NCBI GenBank assembly: GCA_029552745.1
Contig: JAKPDK010000184.1
Location: forward strand, 62,001-126,000
Source of the DNA: Candidatus Hydrogenedentota bacterium
GTDB taxonomy: Bacteria > Hydrogenedentota > Hydrogenedentia > Hydrogenedentales > SLHB01
Length of the DNA stretch: 64,000 nucleotides
Direction of reading: 5' to 3'
Shown here: positions 34,725 to 44,775 of the stretch, piece by piece
How the letters are laid out: every line of letters starts with the position of its first letter
How positions within the stretch are numbered: the stretch's first letter is position 1
The notes under the pieces: model-generated
Databases searched by the model: none
Seen by the model: only the letters and a program-made list of their open reading frames with translations
Told to the model about the DNA's origin: nothing
Translations under genes and position numbers: made by a program

Positions 34725-35168
34725 ATGAAAAAGTGCAAATCAAGTTTGATGGTACTATGTCTTCTCGTCTTCTGCGGTTGTGCCATCGGAAACTTGCATT
34801 CGGAGAAAGAACGGCGCATGACACTCGGACTCGTACAAAGGGAAATCAAAGTCGGCATGTCTCAGGCAGATGTAGCCGCCGCATTGGGCTCGCCAAACAT
34901 CGTCACCCGAGATAAGGATGGCAAGGAATCGTGGATCTATGACAAAATCGCCACGGAAGCATCCTACCGAGACAGCAAAGGCAACGTCTCGGGGTCGGTG
35001 GCTGGCACCACCTTCGTGGCGGACACATTGCTTCTCGGCATGATCGGCGGTAGCCAAAGCCGCAGTAGCGGCGCCTCTGCAACGACCCAAAAGACCCTCA
35101 CCGTTATCATCCGATTCAACAACGAAGGATTGGTGGACTCGTTTTCTTATCACAGCAGCACGTTCTGA
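34725..35168 (+). CDS. BamE/SmpA-like lipoprotein
   Basis: 147 aa. A lipoprotein signal with lipobox LVFCGC is followed by REIKVGMSQADVAAALGSPN and WIYDK, the SmpA/OmlA (BamE) pattern in which a short protein helps outer-membrane assembly. The C-terminal ~70 residues, with a Ser/Gly-rich stretch and TLTVIIRFNNEGLVDSFSYH, fit the domain's last strands. AAGGTGG upstream supports the ATG. It precedes another lipoprotein by 16 bases. It may be a BamE-like protein without strict BamE function. Confidence 0.7.
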   Translation: MKKCKSSLMVLCLLVFCGCAIGNLHSEKERRMTLGLVQREIKVGMSQADVAAALGSPNIVTRDKDGKESWIYDKIATEASYRDSKGNVSGSVAGTTFVADTLLLGMIGGSQSRSSGASATTQKTLTVIIRFNNEGLVDSFSYHSSTF

Positions 35169-35184
35169 CGGGGAGCTCTGGACG

Positions 35185-35685
35185 ATGCGTGTAACAGTGG
35201 GCTGGTTTATACTATTCACGACAACATTTCTGGCGTGTTCCACGTCAGAGAATGAGCCCCCTCCGACTCCGCCGCAACTCGAACTTCGCAACGCACAGAC
35301 TCGGACGTACGCTACCAACGACGTGAAAACTGTCATGAAAGCCATAGTCAATGTCCTCCAGGACTTGGGCTTTGTCTTAAAATCCGCCGACAGCGCCCTC
35401 GGCGTCATCACGGCTGAAAAATGGTCGGATATCCCCCATACCTCGAAGGAATTGCGCCGTGCACAAAAAGATGGCAAAGTCCTGCCCCAGAATCTCGTCT
35501 TGGAATGTACGCTGAATATCTCTCCCTTCGGAGACCAGGTCCGTATCCGCGCGTCCTTCCAACGAAAAACATACGCAGCCGGCGGAACGGTGCTGGAAGC
35601 CCGTCCAATCGCCGACTTAAGATTCTATCAAGAGTTTTTCAGCAAAGTGGATAAAAGTGTATTTCTGGAGTTAGAAGGGGTTTAA
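35185..35685 (+). CDS. Lipoprotein of unknown function
   Basis: 166 aa. Signal with lipobox TFLACS, then a Pro-rich linker (PPPTPPQ) and a folded region: QTRTYATNDVKTVMKAIVN, LQDLGFVLKSADSALGVITA and a later VRIRASFQRK. The LQDLGF..K.AD..LGVI pattern is widespread in small outer-membrane lipoproteins of unknown role. It follows the BamE-like gene and precedes the giant hybrid kinase by 30 bases, so it may belong to the same transcription unit. Confidence 0.7.
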   Translation: MRVTVGWFILFTTTFLACSTSENEPPPTPPQLELRNAQTRTYATNDVKTVMKAIVNVLQDLGFVLKSADSALGVITAEKWSDIPHTSKELRRAQKDGKVLPQNLVLECTLNISPFGDQVRIRASFQRKTYAAGGTVLEARPIADLRFYQEFFSKVDKSVFLELEGV

Positions 35686-35715
35686 GCGTTCCTTTTTCGT
35701 GGGGAACTTCGCCAC

Positions 35716-38700
35716 ATGGACAGTGAAGACCAAACCAAAAGCACGCCGCAACAATTGGCAAATCCTGGGGCATTGAGCGCCATGGCCGCAATCTTGATCG
35801 GCGGCGTCTTACTGGCCTTTTGGTCGGTTCGACAAGAAGACCGTAACGTCCGCGAGGAACTACTGGAACAAGCTGTGCTTGTTTCCCAAAGTATCAATCC
35901 AGAACTATTTGCCGACCTTCAATTCAACGCAGCAGATGAAGAGAATCCGTCTTTCCAGCGCATACGAACTTACCTGACAACCTACGCAAAACTGCTCATT
36001 TCTGAGTGGGCGCCGGCAAAGAAACATATTGATATATACATAATGCAAAAAAAAGACAACCAAATCATATTCGGGCCATCAAGCCTCCTTCCCTGGGAAG
36101 ACCCTTCGACTGGAGTGCCTGGCTTGGCGTATGATGAACCACCCCCAGAACTCGAGAGTATTTTCCGTCATCCCTATAGCACTGTGATCGGACCCTATAC
36201 GGACGAATATGGGACCTTTCTTAGCGCCTTCTTGCCCTTACCATCGAGTGGGAAAAAATCACCCTTAGTTATTGGTATGGACATCCTGGCAACAAACTGG
36301 CGAACCAGGAAAAATCTTGCGGCGCTGCCCCCGCTTACGTTGACTATCATCACGCTCGTGGTTTTTGTGGTCGCTCGCATACTCTTTGAACGTCGTAAGC
36401 TCAAACAAACACTTTCTCTTTATCGCTCCGCTGCGCTGGAAGTCTTTCTCGCCTTGGCAATTGGCTCCATCATTACAGCCGGGGTGACCTGGGTAATCTG
36501 GCAACAGGAACATGCCTCCCACGAGGATGTTTTTGAATCGTTGGCAACCCAGTCTTCTTTTTTATTGGTCAATGAAGCCCAAGATTCCGTACAACTAACT
36601 CTAAAAACATTAGAGGGATTTTTCCGTGAAAGTGACTATGTAAAGCCGGAAGAGTTCAGAGGGTTTTCCAAGATTCTTTTCCAAGAGATTGAACCGCTTG
36701 AAGGGTTGATGTGGGCGCCCATCATCGCAAGAGAAAACCTCCAAGACTTTGAGAACCAAATCGCTCGACAAATGCCCCAGTTTAAAATCTGGACGCTCAA
36801 CCCTGACAAGAGCGAACGGAATCGGGATGGTTCCATCAGCTGTCCCGTCCTGTACGCCAGCTTCAGAGATACGGAAAGTGCAGAACTCGTCGGTTGCGAC
36901 CTCTTCTCCGACCCGGCCTGTGCCGACGCTATCAGTCGCTGTCTCACTTCAGGACTGCGGACAGCCACGCGCAAGCCTCTGACGCTTCGCATAGGTCAAG
37001 AAACATCCAGCACGTTGATGTTTCAACCTGTATATTTAGGCGACAACCTTTCTCAGCCCGCAGCTTTTATTGTGGCCTGGCTGAATTGGAAAGTCCTTTT
37101 GAACACCGTCTCGCGCGTCCATGACGCCGTTTCCACGGCGCCTGAATTTGACCTAGCCATTTTTCAACTCGATGAAGAAGACGCAACACCAACCTTGATA
37201 GCCAGCACAGGCGGAGGAAACAGCCGTCTTTCATCTCCAAAACAAACCTCTTTCCATCGTCCCCTTTTCTTGTTCGGAAATGTATACGTCGTTACCGCGG
37301 AACCTACGTCTGAATTCAAAGCCGCTCATCCTCTGTACGCCACGTGGTTTTCCTTGCTGGGCACCTCGGCAATCACAGTTGCCGTGACAATCATTATCTA
37401 CTTAATCAGCCGCCAACGCCGCGAATTAGAGTCACGCGTCGAGGAGCGTACCCGAGAACTCCGCCTTAGCGAAGGAAAACTGCTAGCAACGCTTCATTCC
37501 ATTGGCGATGCCGTGATTAGCACGGATAGCGAGGGACGTATCGTCCATATGAACGCGGTTGCCGAGCAACTGACAGGGTACAAGGCGCCCGAAGTACTAG
37601 GAAGAATCTGTCCTGATGTTCTGAAACTTCTTAACGGTAACACTCGGGAACCTCTTGAATGTCCGATTTGCCCCGTCCTACGGGAAAAGAAAAGCTTCTA
37701 TTTAAAAAATGACACTATTCTCATTGCGCGCGATGGTTCTGAACGAATCATTGCGGACAGCGCGGCGCCCATCATCGACTCCGAGAATCAGGTCATCGGG
37801 GCAGTTTTGGTATTTCGCGATGTGACGATGGAACATACAATGCGGCGGCAACTTCTGGAAGCGGACAAACGCTACAATCAACTCGCTGCATTCAGTCGTT
37901 CCGTTGCATGGGAAGTAGATACAGAAGGTAAATATACGTTTGTCAGTCCCACTGCGCTGCAAGTCTACGGGTATGCGCCGGAAGAACTGGTAAACAAAGT
38001 CTATTTCTACGACCTCCACCCCGAAGAAGGCAGAGAGGCTTTTCGGGCTGCCTGTTTGGAAATCTTCCAACGAAAAGAGACGTTCCGGGATTTCCTCAAT
38101 CCCATTCGTACTAAAGAAGGAAATGTTATTTGGGTCAGCACAAACGCTTTTCCCATCCTCAATGAAAAAGGCGAACTCTTGGGGTACCGAGGCATCGATA
38201 CCGACATCACCGAACGTCACCAAGCGGAGCTGGAACTTCAACAAAAAACTGAGGAGCTGGACCGATTCTTCAGTCTTGGGCTTGACCTATTCGCTGTCAT
38301 GGATGTTCAAGGGCGCTTCCTACGGCTCAATGGCGAGTGGAAAAACGTACTCGGGTATGAACTTCAGGAGCTGGGCACAAAGACCCTCCTGGAATTAGCA
38401 CACCCCGACGACCTTGACAAGACCATCGCTATGCTGACCACCTTGGCACAGCAAGAGAACGTCAAGAGTTTCGAAAACCGATGTTGCGGCAAAGACGGAA
38501 CCTGCAAATGGTTGGAATGGAATGCCATTCCGCTCGGCAATACCGCCTACGTTGCCGTTCGCGACATTACCCAGCGCAAACAGATGGAAAAAACAGTCCG
38601 CGAAAGCGAAGAAGCCTACCGCGCGTTGTTCGAGTATTCCTACGACGCCATCGCCACTCTTGCCGCTCCCGAGTTTTGTTTTACAACCGTAAACGGCGCC

Positions 38701-41073
38701 ATGGTGAGGCTATTTCGCGCTGAAACCCCCAAAGACTTAATAGGGATACCACCGTGGTCACTATCACCCGAATATCAGCCTGATGGCCAATCCTCTCGAG
38801 AGAAAGCCCAACAAATGATAGAGACTGCCCTGACAAAAGGCGTGAACTTCTTGGAATGGACCCATCGCAAATTGGATGGGACAGATTTCCCTTGTACGGT
38901 GTTGCTCTCTACCGTGTATATTCAAGATAAAACTTTCCTTCTTTCAACCATTCGGGACATCACCGATCAGAAAAAAAGAGAGCAAGAGCTGCAAGACATG
39001 AACGCGCAGCTTGAAAGAGCCATCGCCCGTGCCAACGAACTCGCCATGCAAGCCGAACTCGCCAGCGCCGCAAAAAGCGAGTTCTTAGCCAACATGAGTC
39101 ATGAGATACGTACACCCCTCAACGGGGTTATCGGAATGACCGGCTTGATGTTGGAGACCCCACTGTCTGAAGAACAACGCCGGTACGCGGAAGTAATTCG
39201 ATCCAGCGCCGAAGCCTTACTGGGGATCATCAACGACATATTAGACTTTTCCAAGATCGAAGTCGGCAAACTCGAACTGGAAATTCTAGATTTCGATTTG
39301 CTCAATCTTTTGGACGACTTCGCGGCGACGCTCGCCTTGCGCGCCCATGAAAAAGGCTTAGAACTTATCTGCGACGCCGACCCCAACGTACCGGCCTTGC
39401 TACGCGGCGATCCCGGGAGGTTACGCCAAATTCTCACGAATTTAGCCGGCAATGCCGTGAAGTTTACCCAACAAGGCGAAGTGGTCATCAGCGTCTCGCC
39501 CGAGTCCGAAACCGAAAAAGATGTGTTGCTGCGGTTCACCGTGAAAGACACCGGTATCGGCATACCAAAAGAAAAACTGCCTCTCCTGTTCAACAAGTTT
39601 ACTCAGCTGGACGCATCCACAACCCGCCAATTCGGAGGCACAGGTCTGGGACTTGCCATTTCCAAAGAACTGGCTCAACTCATGGGCGGAACTGTCGGCG
39701 TCGAGAGCGAAGTTGGCAAGGGGTCTACATTCTGGTTCACCGCCCGCTTTGAAAAACAAACCGAGCCTCACGCCAAGGTTTCTCCCGTCTCGGTGGACTT
39801 GCATGGAATTCGTGTTCTAATTGTCGATGACAACGAGACCAACCGCGAAATCCTAATGAAGCGGCTCTCTTCTTGGGGGATGCGTCCGACCGCGGTACCC
39901 GACGGAGAACAGGCTTTGGAAGCATTGCGGCATGCGAAACAGGAAAACGATCCGTATCAGGTAGCCCTCATTGACATGCAAATGCCGAACATGGATGGCG
40001 AAATGCTGGGGAAAGCCATCAAATCCGACCCCGAAATCTCTCGTACCCGTCTCATCATGTTGACCTCCCTCGGAACACGGGGACAAGCCCGGTATTTCGA
40101 AGAAATCGGATTTGCCGGTTATCTTACAAAACCCACGCAACACCACGAACTCTACGACGTGTTAACCAATGTGTGCGCTCTGAGAATGGAACCTGCCAAA
40201 ACCGGCGTTTCCACACCCCAGATCATCACTCGACACAGCGCCCGCGAACGGCGAAAATCCGCGCTCGTGGTGCAACCCAACATGTTTGCAGATGTCAAAG
40301 CCCGTATTCTTCTCGTCGAGGACAATCCGACCAATCAACAAGTGGCTTTGTCTATTCTGAAAAAGCTCGGACTACACGCTGATGCCGTCGCCAACGGCAA
40401 AGAAGCCATTGAGTCCCTACGTACCGTACCCTATGACCTCGTACTCATGGACGTCCAAATGCCCGTCTTGGATGGGTACGAAGCCACTCGTATCATCCGC
40501 AAACCCAACTCGAACGTCCTAAACCCCGATGTCACGATCATTGCCATGACCGCCCACGCCCTTCAAGGGGACCGCGAGAAATGTATCGAGGCGGGCATGA
40601 ACGATTACGTTTCGAAACCCATTACGCCGCAGGCACTGGTAGAAGTTCTTGACCGCTGGCTAAAAGACAAACCCCGCGTGGAACCCGTGCCAGAAATGTC
40701 GGCTCCTGCGATCAACCCCGAAACTCCCCAGTCGGATTCCGACATTTTCGACCGCCAGGCTGTCTTAGAACGCACGATGAGTGATGAAGAATTGATGCGC
40801 ACCGTTATAACGGTGTTTCTGGAAGACATGCCCAAACAAATAAAGGCGTTGGGCGACGCGCTTGCCGCGGGGGATTGCGCGACGGCCGAACGAACGGCAC
40901 ATAGCATTAAGGGTGCGTCAGCCAACGTTGGGGGAAAACAAGTTCAACAAGAAGCTCTCGCCATAGAAAAGGCCGCAAAAAACGGCGATTTGGCGACCGC
41001 AAAAGCATCCTTTGAGAAACTACAAACGTATTATGAAACGCTCCGCACAATCCTAGAAAAGGAAGTCGAGTGA
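35716..41073 (+). CDS. Giant hybrid histidine kinase (CHASE-PAS x4-HisKA-HATPase-REC-REC-HPt)
   Basis: 1785 aa. Membrane segments near residues 20-42, 200-222, 238-260 and 545-565 frame an N-terminal extracytoplasmic region and a CHASE-like domain (about 270-530). At least four PAS domains follow (about 585-700, 715-840, 850-960, 965-1090). The kinase core has His1129 in NMSHEIRTPLNG, and an HATPase domain with NAVKFT, DTGIGIP and GGTGLGLAIS. Two receivers carry Asp1420 (LIDMQMPNMDG) and Asp1579 (LMDVQMPVLDG), and an HPt domain ends the protein with His1729 in TAHSIKGAS. A whole His-Asp-His relay is in one chain, so it needs an outside response regulator; none is adjacent. Confidence 0.92.
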   Translation: MDSEDQTKSTPQQLANPGALSAMAAILIGGVLLAFWSVRQEDRNVREELLEQAVLVSQSINPELFADLQFNAADEENPSFQRIRTYLTTYAKLLISEWAPAKKHIDIYIMQKKDNQIIFGPSSLLPWEDPSTGVPGLAYDEPPPELESIFRHPYSTVIGPYTDEYGTFLSAFLPLPSSGKKSPLVIGMDILATNWRTRKNLAALPPLTLTIITLVVFVVARILFERRKLKQTLSLYRSAALEVFLALAIGSIITAGVTWVIWQQEHASHEDVFESLATQSSFLLVNEAQDSVQLTLKTLEGFFRESDYVKPEEFRGFSKILFQEIEPLEGLMWAPIIARENLQDFENQIARQMPQFKIWTLNPDKSERNRDGSISCPVLYASFRDTESAELVGCDLFSDPACADAISRCLTSGLRTATRKPLTLRIGQETSSTLMFQPVYLGDNLSQPAAFIVAWLNWKVLLNTVSRVHDAVSTAPEFDLAIFQLDEEDATPTLIASTGGGNSRLSSPKQTSFHRPLFLFGNVYVVTAEPTSEFKAAHPLYATWFSLLGTSAITVAVTIIIYLISRQRRELESRVEERTRELRLSEGKLLATLHSIGDAVISTDSEGRIVHMNAVAEQLTGYKAPEVLGRICPDVLKLLNGNTREPLECPICPVLREKKSFYLKNDTILIARDGSERIIADSAAPIIDSENQVIGAVLVFRDVTMEHTMRRQLLEADKRYNQLAAFSRSVAWEVDTEGKYTFVSPTALQVYGYAPEELVNKVYFYDLHPEEGREAFRAACLEIFQRKETFRDFLNPIRTKEGNVIWVSTNAFPILNEKGELLGYRGIDTDITERHQAELELQQKTEELDRFFSLGLDLFAVMDVQGRFLRLNGEWKNVLGYELQELGTKTLLELAHPDDLDKTIAMLTTLAQQENVKSFENRCCGKDGTCKWLEWNAIPLGNTAYVAVRDITQRKQMEKTVRESEEAYRALFEYSYDAIATLAAPEFCFTTVNGAMVRLFRAETPKDLIGIPPWSLSPEYQPDGQSSREKAQQMIETALTKGVNFLEWTHRKLDGTDFPCTVLLSTVYIQDKTFLLSTIRDITDQKKREQELQDMNAQLERAIARANELAMQAELASAAKSEFLANMSHEIRTPLNGVIGMTGLMLETPLSEEQRRYAEVIRSSAEALLGIINDILDFSKIEVGKLELEILDFDLLNLLDDFAATLALRAHEKGLELICDADPNVPALLRGDPGRLRQILTNLAGNAVKFTQQGEVVISVSPESETEKDVLLRFTVKDTGIGIPKEKLPLLFNKFTQLDASTTRQFGGTGLGLAISKELAQLMGGTVGVESEVGKGSTFWFTARFEKQTEPHAKVSPVSVDLHGIRVLIVDDNETNREILMKRLSSWGMRPTAVPDGEQALEALRHAKQENDPYQVALIDMQMPNMDGEMLGKAIKSDPEISRTRLIMLTSLGTRGQARYFEEIGFAGYLTKPTQHHELYDVLTNVCALRMEPAKTGVSTPQIITRHSARERRKSALVVQPNMFADVKARILLVEDNPTNQQVALSILKKLGLHADAVANGKEAIESLRTVPYDLVLMDVQMPVLDGYEATRIIRKPNSNVLNPDVTIIAMTAHALQGDREKCIEAGMNDYVSKPITPQALVEVLDRWLKDKPRVEPVPEMSAPAINPETPQSDSDIFDRQAVLERTMSDEELMRTVITVFLEDMPKQIKALGDALAAGDCATAERTAHSIKGASANVGGKQVQQEALAIEKAAKNGDLATAKASFEKLQTYYETLRTILEKEVE

Positions 41074-41100
41074 GGTCTGTTGTCTAATTCCCCGAAAAAC

Positions 41101-41538
41101 CTACTCGGCAGGGGGTTGCATCGCGTCAGACAGAATCTGATCGCTAGGTCCATACCAATACCACGAATACGTATTGCCCCAATAGAGCGACACTCCGGGC
41201 ATTCTTTCGACAACCCGCCGCGGTATTCCCTCGTACACTTCAGATGCAGTTAGCATATATTCAATTTCCAAATTGTACACTCCGTTCAGTAGACCCGGAA
41301 CAACCAGATTCTCATTAGGCGGCAACCCTCCCAACTCTTCAATATAATTCATGCCTCGGCCCGGCTGCCCTTGTTTGATCACAAACAGGGCCAACAGTGG
41401 CCTATCCCCCCGATTGCGCATGACTACCGTGTTATATCCGTACACATCCTCAAAACGCAGAGGCGGACACCCCAACAAGATCACCAGCAAAAGCACCGGT
41501 AACGCATATATACCCCACAACACAACCCGTCGTTTCAT
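41101..41538 (-). CDS. Small predicted lipoprotein
   Basis: 145 aa from MKRRVVLWG. A signal with lipobox LVILLGC is followed by PPLRFEDVYGYNTVVMRNRG and beta-rich sequence with several Tyr/Trp, ending SWYWYGPSDQILSDAMQPP. No family recognised. The ATG at 41538 is chosen because the hydrophobic signal starts right after it; an in-frame start at 41589 would leave 17 extra residues before it. It converges on the giant kinase gene. Confidence 0.65.
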   Translation of the reverse strand: MKRRVVLWGIYALPVLLLVILLGCPPLRFEDVYGYNTVVMRNRGDRPLLALFVIKQGQPGRGMNYIEELGGLPPNENLVVPGLLNGVYNLEIEYMLTASEVYEGIPRRVVERMPGVSLYWGNTYSWYWYGPSDQILSDAMQPPAE

Positions 41539-41598
41539 GTTGACCTCGCTATGGTTCGATAACACCACGTCTCTTCGGAATATTAACAACCTACCTTA

Positions 41599-41604
41599 AT
41601 TATA
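41599..41604 (-). promoter_or_regulatory. Predicted -10 box for the small lipoprotein gene
   Basis: TATAAT on the minus strand, about 60 bases before the ATG at 41538. A -35 partner is not clear (weak CTTTGC 17 bases upstream). Confidence 0.35.
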
Positions 41605-41649
41605 CTATCTTCCCTATTGGCGCAAAGTTCCCTGTTTTGATTTGTTCGT

Positions 41650-42237
41650 TTACGACCCTTGCTGAACAGTGATTAAGTCTGCATCCATGAGCGGCACGCC
41701 AGCAGCACATAACGGACAATTCTCCGGCTGATAACTTTCCATCGCAATACGCGCCAGCGGTTCCAAACGGCACCCGAACTGCGCCTCGCCCCCGCTGCGA
41801 TCAATAAGCACACCAACTCCGACCACCTCTGCGCCACGAGATTGTAGATGACGGATACTCTTTTTGACGGAACCACCGGTAGTCGTGATGTCCTCTACGA
41901 CCAGAACGCGCTCCCCCGCACGTAAGAGAAACCCTCGGCGCAACACCATATTCCCGTCTTCATCTTTTTCCGTATAGGCTGCCCTGCACCCAAGACACCG
42001 CGCCACCTCATAGGCTAACACGATGCCGCCGGTCGCCGGACCACAAACTAGGTCGATCTGGTCGTCCGCGAACCGTTCGGCTAATGCCCGACAAAGCTGC
42101 TCAGCATGTTGGGGATATTGCAGTACCCGCGCCGCTTGAAGAAACTGTTTGCCGTGGCGTCCGCTGGTGTACAAAAAGTGGCCCTCCAGCAACGCACCGG
42201 TTTTCTTAAACAGGGAAATGACTTCCTCTTGGATCAT
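41650..42237 (-). CDS. pyrE: Orotate phosphoribosyltransferase
   Basis: 195 aa. The PRPP motif is VLVVEDITTTGGS, preceded by LVCGPATGGIVLAYEVAR and AAYTEKDEDGNMVLRRGF. The cysteine-rich end (PENCPLCAAGVPLMD) fits the thermophile/archaeal-like PyrE subfamily. It forms OMP from orotate and PRPP. It is the last gene of the run radA-disA-pyrK-pyrD-pyrF-pyrE, 31 bases after pyrF. Confidence 0.93.
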   Translation of the reverse strand: MIQEEVISLFKKTGALLEGHFLYTSGRHGKQFLQAARVLQYPQHAEQLCRALAERFADDQIDLVCGPATGGIVLAYEVARCLGCRAAYTEKDEDGNMVLRRGFLLRAGERVLVVEDITTTGGSVKKSIRHLQSRGAEVVGVGVLIDRSGGEAQFGCRLEPLARIAMESYQPENCPLCAAGVPLMDADLITVQQGS

Positions 42238-42268
42238 GATGCTATCCTTTTGTATGGTCTGAACCCCT

Positions 42269-42952
42269 TCAACCCATAAGGTCTTCCACTACCTGACGCG
42301 CCGCCAAAGCCGGGTCTTTGTGGCGTAAAATAGGCCTACCCACCACCACATAATCCGCGCCAGCTACCGCAGCCTCTCGCGGTGTCAATGTTCTCGCCTG
42401 ATCATCCTGCGCCGCCCAAATAGGACGCACACCCGGCACAACGATCAGCGCATCTTCCCCTACGGCTTGACGAATTCTTGAAATCTCTTTCGGGCTGCAA
42501 ACAATGCCATGGGCGCCGGCTTCCACTGCCATGGACGCATAACGCGCCGCAGCGTCCTCCGCCGACTCGTTTAGCCCAATCTCGGATCGCACCGCCGCAT
42601 CATCCAGACTCGTCAAAACCGTAACCGCCAGCAGGCGCGTCTTCGTCCGTTCCACGGCTTCCCTCGCCGCAGCAATCATCTTTCTGCCGCCTGCCGCATG
42701 AAGCGTTATAAAATCCACCCCCAGATCCGCCGCCGCCCGCGCTGCCTGAGCCACCGTATTGGGAATATCATGAAACTTGAGGTCAAGGAAGACCTGTTTT
42801 CCGGCAGCCCGGATCACATCCACAATATCAGGACCACACCGAGTGAATAATTGCAAACCCACCTTAAAACACGGACACGCCTCGATCTTCCGTACCATGA
42901 ACATGGCAGACTCTCGCGTGTCCACATCCAACGCAACAATGAGATATGTCAT
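42269..42952 (-). CDS. pyrF: Orotidine 5'-phosphate decarboxylase
   Basis: 227 aa, standard for bacterial PyrF. It starts IVALDVDTRESAM, has the catalytic DLKFHDIPNTVAQA motif, LLAVTVLTSLDD, CSPKEISRIRQ and the phosphate-gripper ending DYVVVGRPILRHKDPA. It makes UMP from OMP. It lies 42 bases after pyrD in the pyrimidine run. Confidence 0.96.
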   Translation of the reverse strand: MTYLIVALDVDTRESAMFMVRKIEACPCFKVGLQLFTRCGPDIVDVIRAAGKQVFLDLKFHDIPNTVAQAARAAADLGVDFITLHAAGGRKMIAAAREAVERTKTRLLAVTVLTSLDDAAVRSEIGLNESAEDAAARYASMAVEAGAHGIVCSPKEISRIRQAVGEDALIVVPGVRPIWAAQDDQARTLTPREAAVAGADYVVVGRPILRHKDPALAARQVVEDLMG

Positions 42953-42994
42953 TGTTCTCCTTTCTCGAAATCCTTCCCAGCCGCAAGCACAAAT

Positions 42995-43942
42995 CTATAA
43001 CCTTACTTTCCCGACGATTTGACAAACATCAGAGAATCCATGCCGTACCAGATAGTCCGAGATACCCCGTATAATGGCCACCGCCGCATCGGGCTGACGA
43101 AACGACATGGACCCCACTGCCACCGCTGTTGCGCCAGCCAACAGAAACTCGACCGCATCTTCCGCCCTGCAAATCCCGCCCATGCCAATGATCGGGATCT
43201 TCAATACTTGCGCTGCATCCCATACCATTTTAACGGCGATAGGACGAATCGCAGGACCACTCAAGCCGCCCACCACATTCGAAAGCTTCGGACGGCGGGT
43301 CTCCGGATCAATCGCCATACCCAAAAGAGTGTTAATAAGGCAGACGGCATCCGCACCGCTTTCTTGTGCTGCCAAAGCCGGCTCGCGAATGTCGACAACG
43401 TTGGGGGTAAGTTTCACAAAAAGCGGCAGGCGTGTCGCGGAGCGAATGACCCGGGTATATTGAGCCACCGCGTCACAATCTTGAGAAACCAACACCGCAC
43501 CGCGCGCCCGCCGTGCGTCATGAACATTAGGACAAGAGAGATTCGCTTCAATAGCGTCCGCCGCTCCCGCCTCTTCCAAACGCCTCGCCAGTTCCGCGTA
43601 CTCATCGGCAGACTTGCCATAAATATTCGCAATAATCGGCACCTGTTTCGCCCGCAAAAAAGGCACCTTCTCCGCTAAATAAGCGTCCAATCCCACATTT
43701 TGCAAGCCGATGGCATTTAACAATCCCGCCGGCGTTTCCACCAAACGCGGCGGCTTATTACCGGGGCGGGGTTGCAGCGTAATGCTTTTCGTAGTGACGG
43801 CTCCCAAACACGAAACATCGAAATACCGATCATATTCTTGGCCATAACCGAACGTCCCGGAGGCAGTCGTCACCGGGTTTTTCATCCGCAACCCACCAAC
43901 GCACACTTCGAGCCGGGGCAGATCAGTCGGCGTCGTTGTCAT
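42995..43942 (-). CDS. pyrD: Dihydroorotate dehydrogenase, class 1B catalytic subunit
   Basis: 315 aa. It has NPVTTASGTFGYGQEY, AVTTKSITLQPRPGNKPPR split by the FMN loop, and the active-site Cys in ANLSCPNV, as in class 1B enzymes that work with PyrK. IIGMGGICRAEDAVEFLLAG closes the FMN phosphate site. Electrons pass to NAD through the adjacent PyrK. The start overlaps the end of pyrK by 20 bases. Confidence 0.95.
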   Translation of the reverse strand: MTTTPTDLPRLEVCVGGLRMKNPVTTASGTFGYGQEYDRYFDVSCLGAVTTKSITLQPRPGNKPPRLVETPAGLLNAIGLQNVGLDAYLAEKVPFLRAKQVPIIANIYGKSADEYAELARRLEEAGAADAIEANLSCPNVHDARRARGAVLVSQDCDAVAQYTRVIRSATRLPLFVKLTPNVVDIREPALAAQESGADAVCLINTLLGMAIDPETRRPKLSNVVGGLSGPAIRPIAVKMVWDAAQVLKIPIIGMGGICRAEDAVEFLLAGATAVAVGSMSFRQPDAAVAIIRGISDYLVRHGFSDVCQIVGKVRL

Positions 43943-44774
43943 CTTGCGCCTCCCAATCGATCACGCGGGCGTCGAACACCGGGCCATCAAGACAAACCCG
44001 AACCATTCGCTCTCCTTCTCGTTCCTCTTTGGCCTGAACCACACATCCCAAACACGCCCCATCGCCGCAAGCCATCTGCGCCTCGAGCGAAACAAAACAC
44101 ATGGCTCCTGACGCTGCCGTCAAGGCCGCCACAGCACGCATCATCGGCATCGGACCGCATGCATAGACACAGTCCTGCGCCTCCGGTTTCAATTGCTCGA
44201 GCAAGTCGGTTGCTAGCCCGCGATGTCCCCAAGAACCGTCATCCGTTGCACACTGCACGTGACAACCCAATTCGCGGAAAAACGCCTCGTTTATGACATC
44301 GTCGCGCGTTCGCGCCGCCAAGACCACCTCAGGTACCGCCGCAAACCGGCGAACCAATTCTTCCGCCAATGCCGGCATAGCCGCCACGCCAATCCCCCCA
44401 GCCACCAAAATGTGTCGGCGGACTCCCGAACAAATCGGAAATCCTTTCCCCAAAGGTCCCTGAACCGAGATCCGCTGCCCCGGCAGAAACTGGCTCAAGA
44501 GCCTTGTGCCTTCTCCCTCGACCTTATACAACACATCAAACGTCGGCGGATGAATCCGCTCAAAACACATCGGCCTACGCAAAAAAGGCTGCAAGGTTTT
44601 GGAAACCTCCAGCATGCAAAACTGACCACACACCGCAGCAGCGGCAATTTCAGGCCCATGAAGGCGCATCCGATAGTGCGACGGCGCTACGGGATCATTG
44701 CTCACCACCGCACATTCCAAAAGGAACCGCTGCTCTCGAATGGAAGGGCTACACACAAAAACCTCCTCTGTCAT
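43923..44774 (-). CDS. pyrK: Dihydroorotate dehydrogenase electron-transfer subunit
   Basis: 283 aa. An FAD-binding domain with PFLRRPMCF is followed by an NAD domain with LVAGGIGVAAMPALAEEL. The C-terminal [2Fe-2S] site is CGDGACLGC and a further Cys in RVCLDGPVF. PyrK passes electrons from PyrD to NAD+. It starts one base after the disA stop and overlaps pyrD, showing coupled expression. Confidence 0.94.
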   Translation of the reverse strand: MTEEVFVCSPSIREQRFLLECAVVSNDPVAPSHYRMRLHGPEIAAAAVCGQFCMLEVSKTLQPFLRRPMCFERIHPPTFDVLYKVEGEGTRLLSQFLPGQRISVQGPLGKGFPICSGVRRHILVAGGIGVAAMPALAEELVRRFAAVPEVVLAARTRDDVINEAFFRELGCHVQCATDDGSWGHRGLATDLLEQLKPEAQDCVYACGPMPMMRAVAALTAASGAMCFVSLEAQMACGDGACLGCVVQAKEEREGERMVRVCLDGPVFDARVIDWEAQDDNDAD

Positions 44775-44775
44775 G

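Noticed and set aside
34243-34728. Long open frame across repeat copy 3
   Set aside because: Its peptide is translated repeat sequence and runs into the lipoprotein start; openness is a side effect of the repeat.
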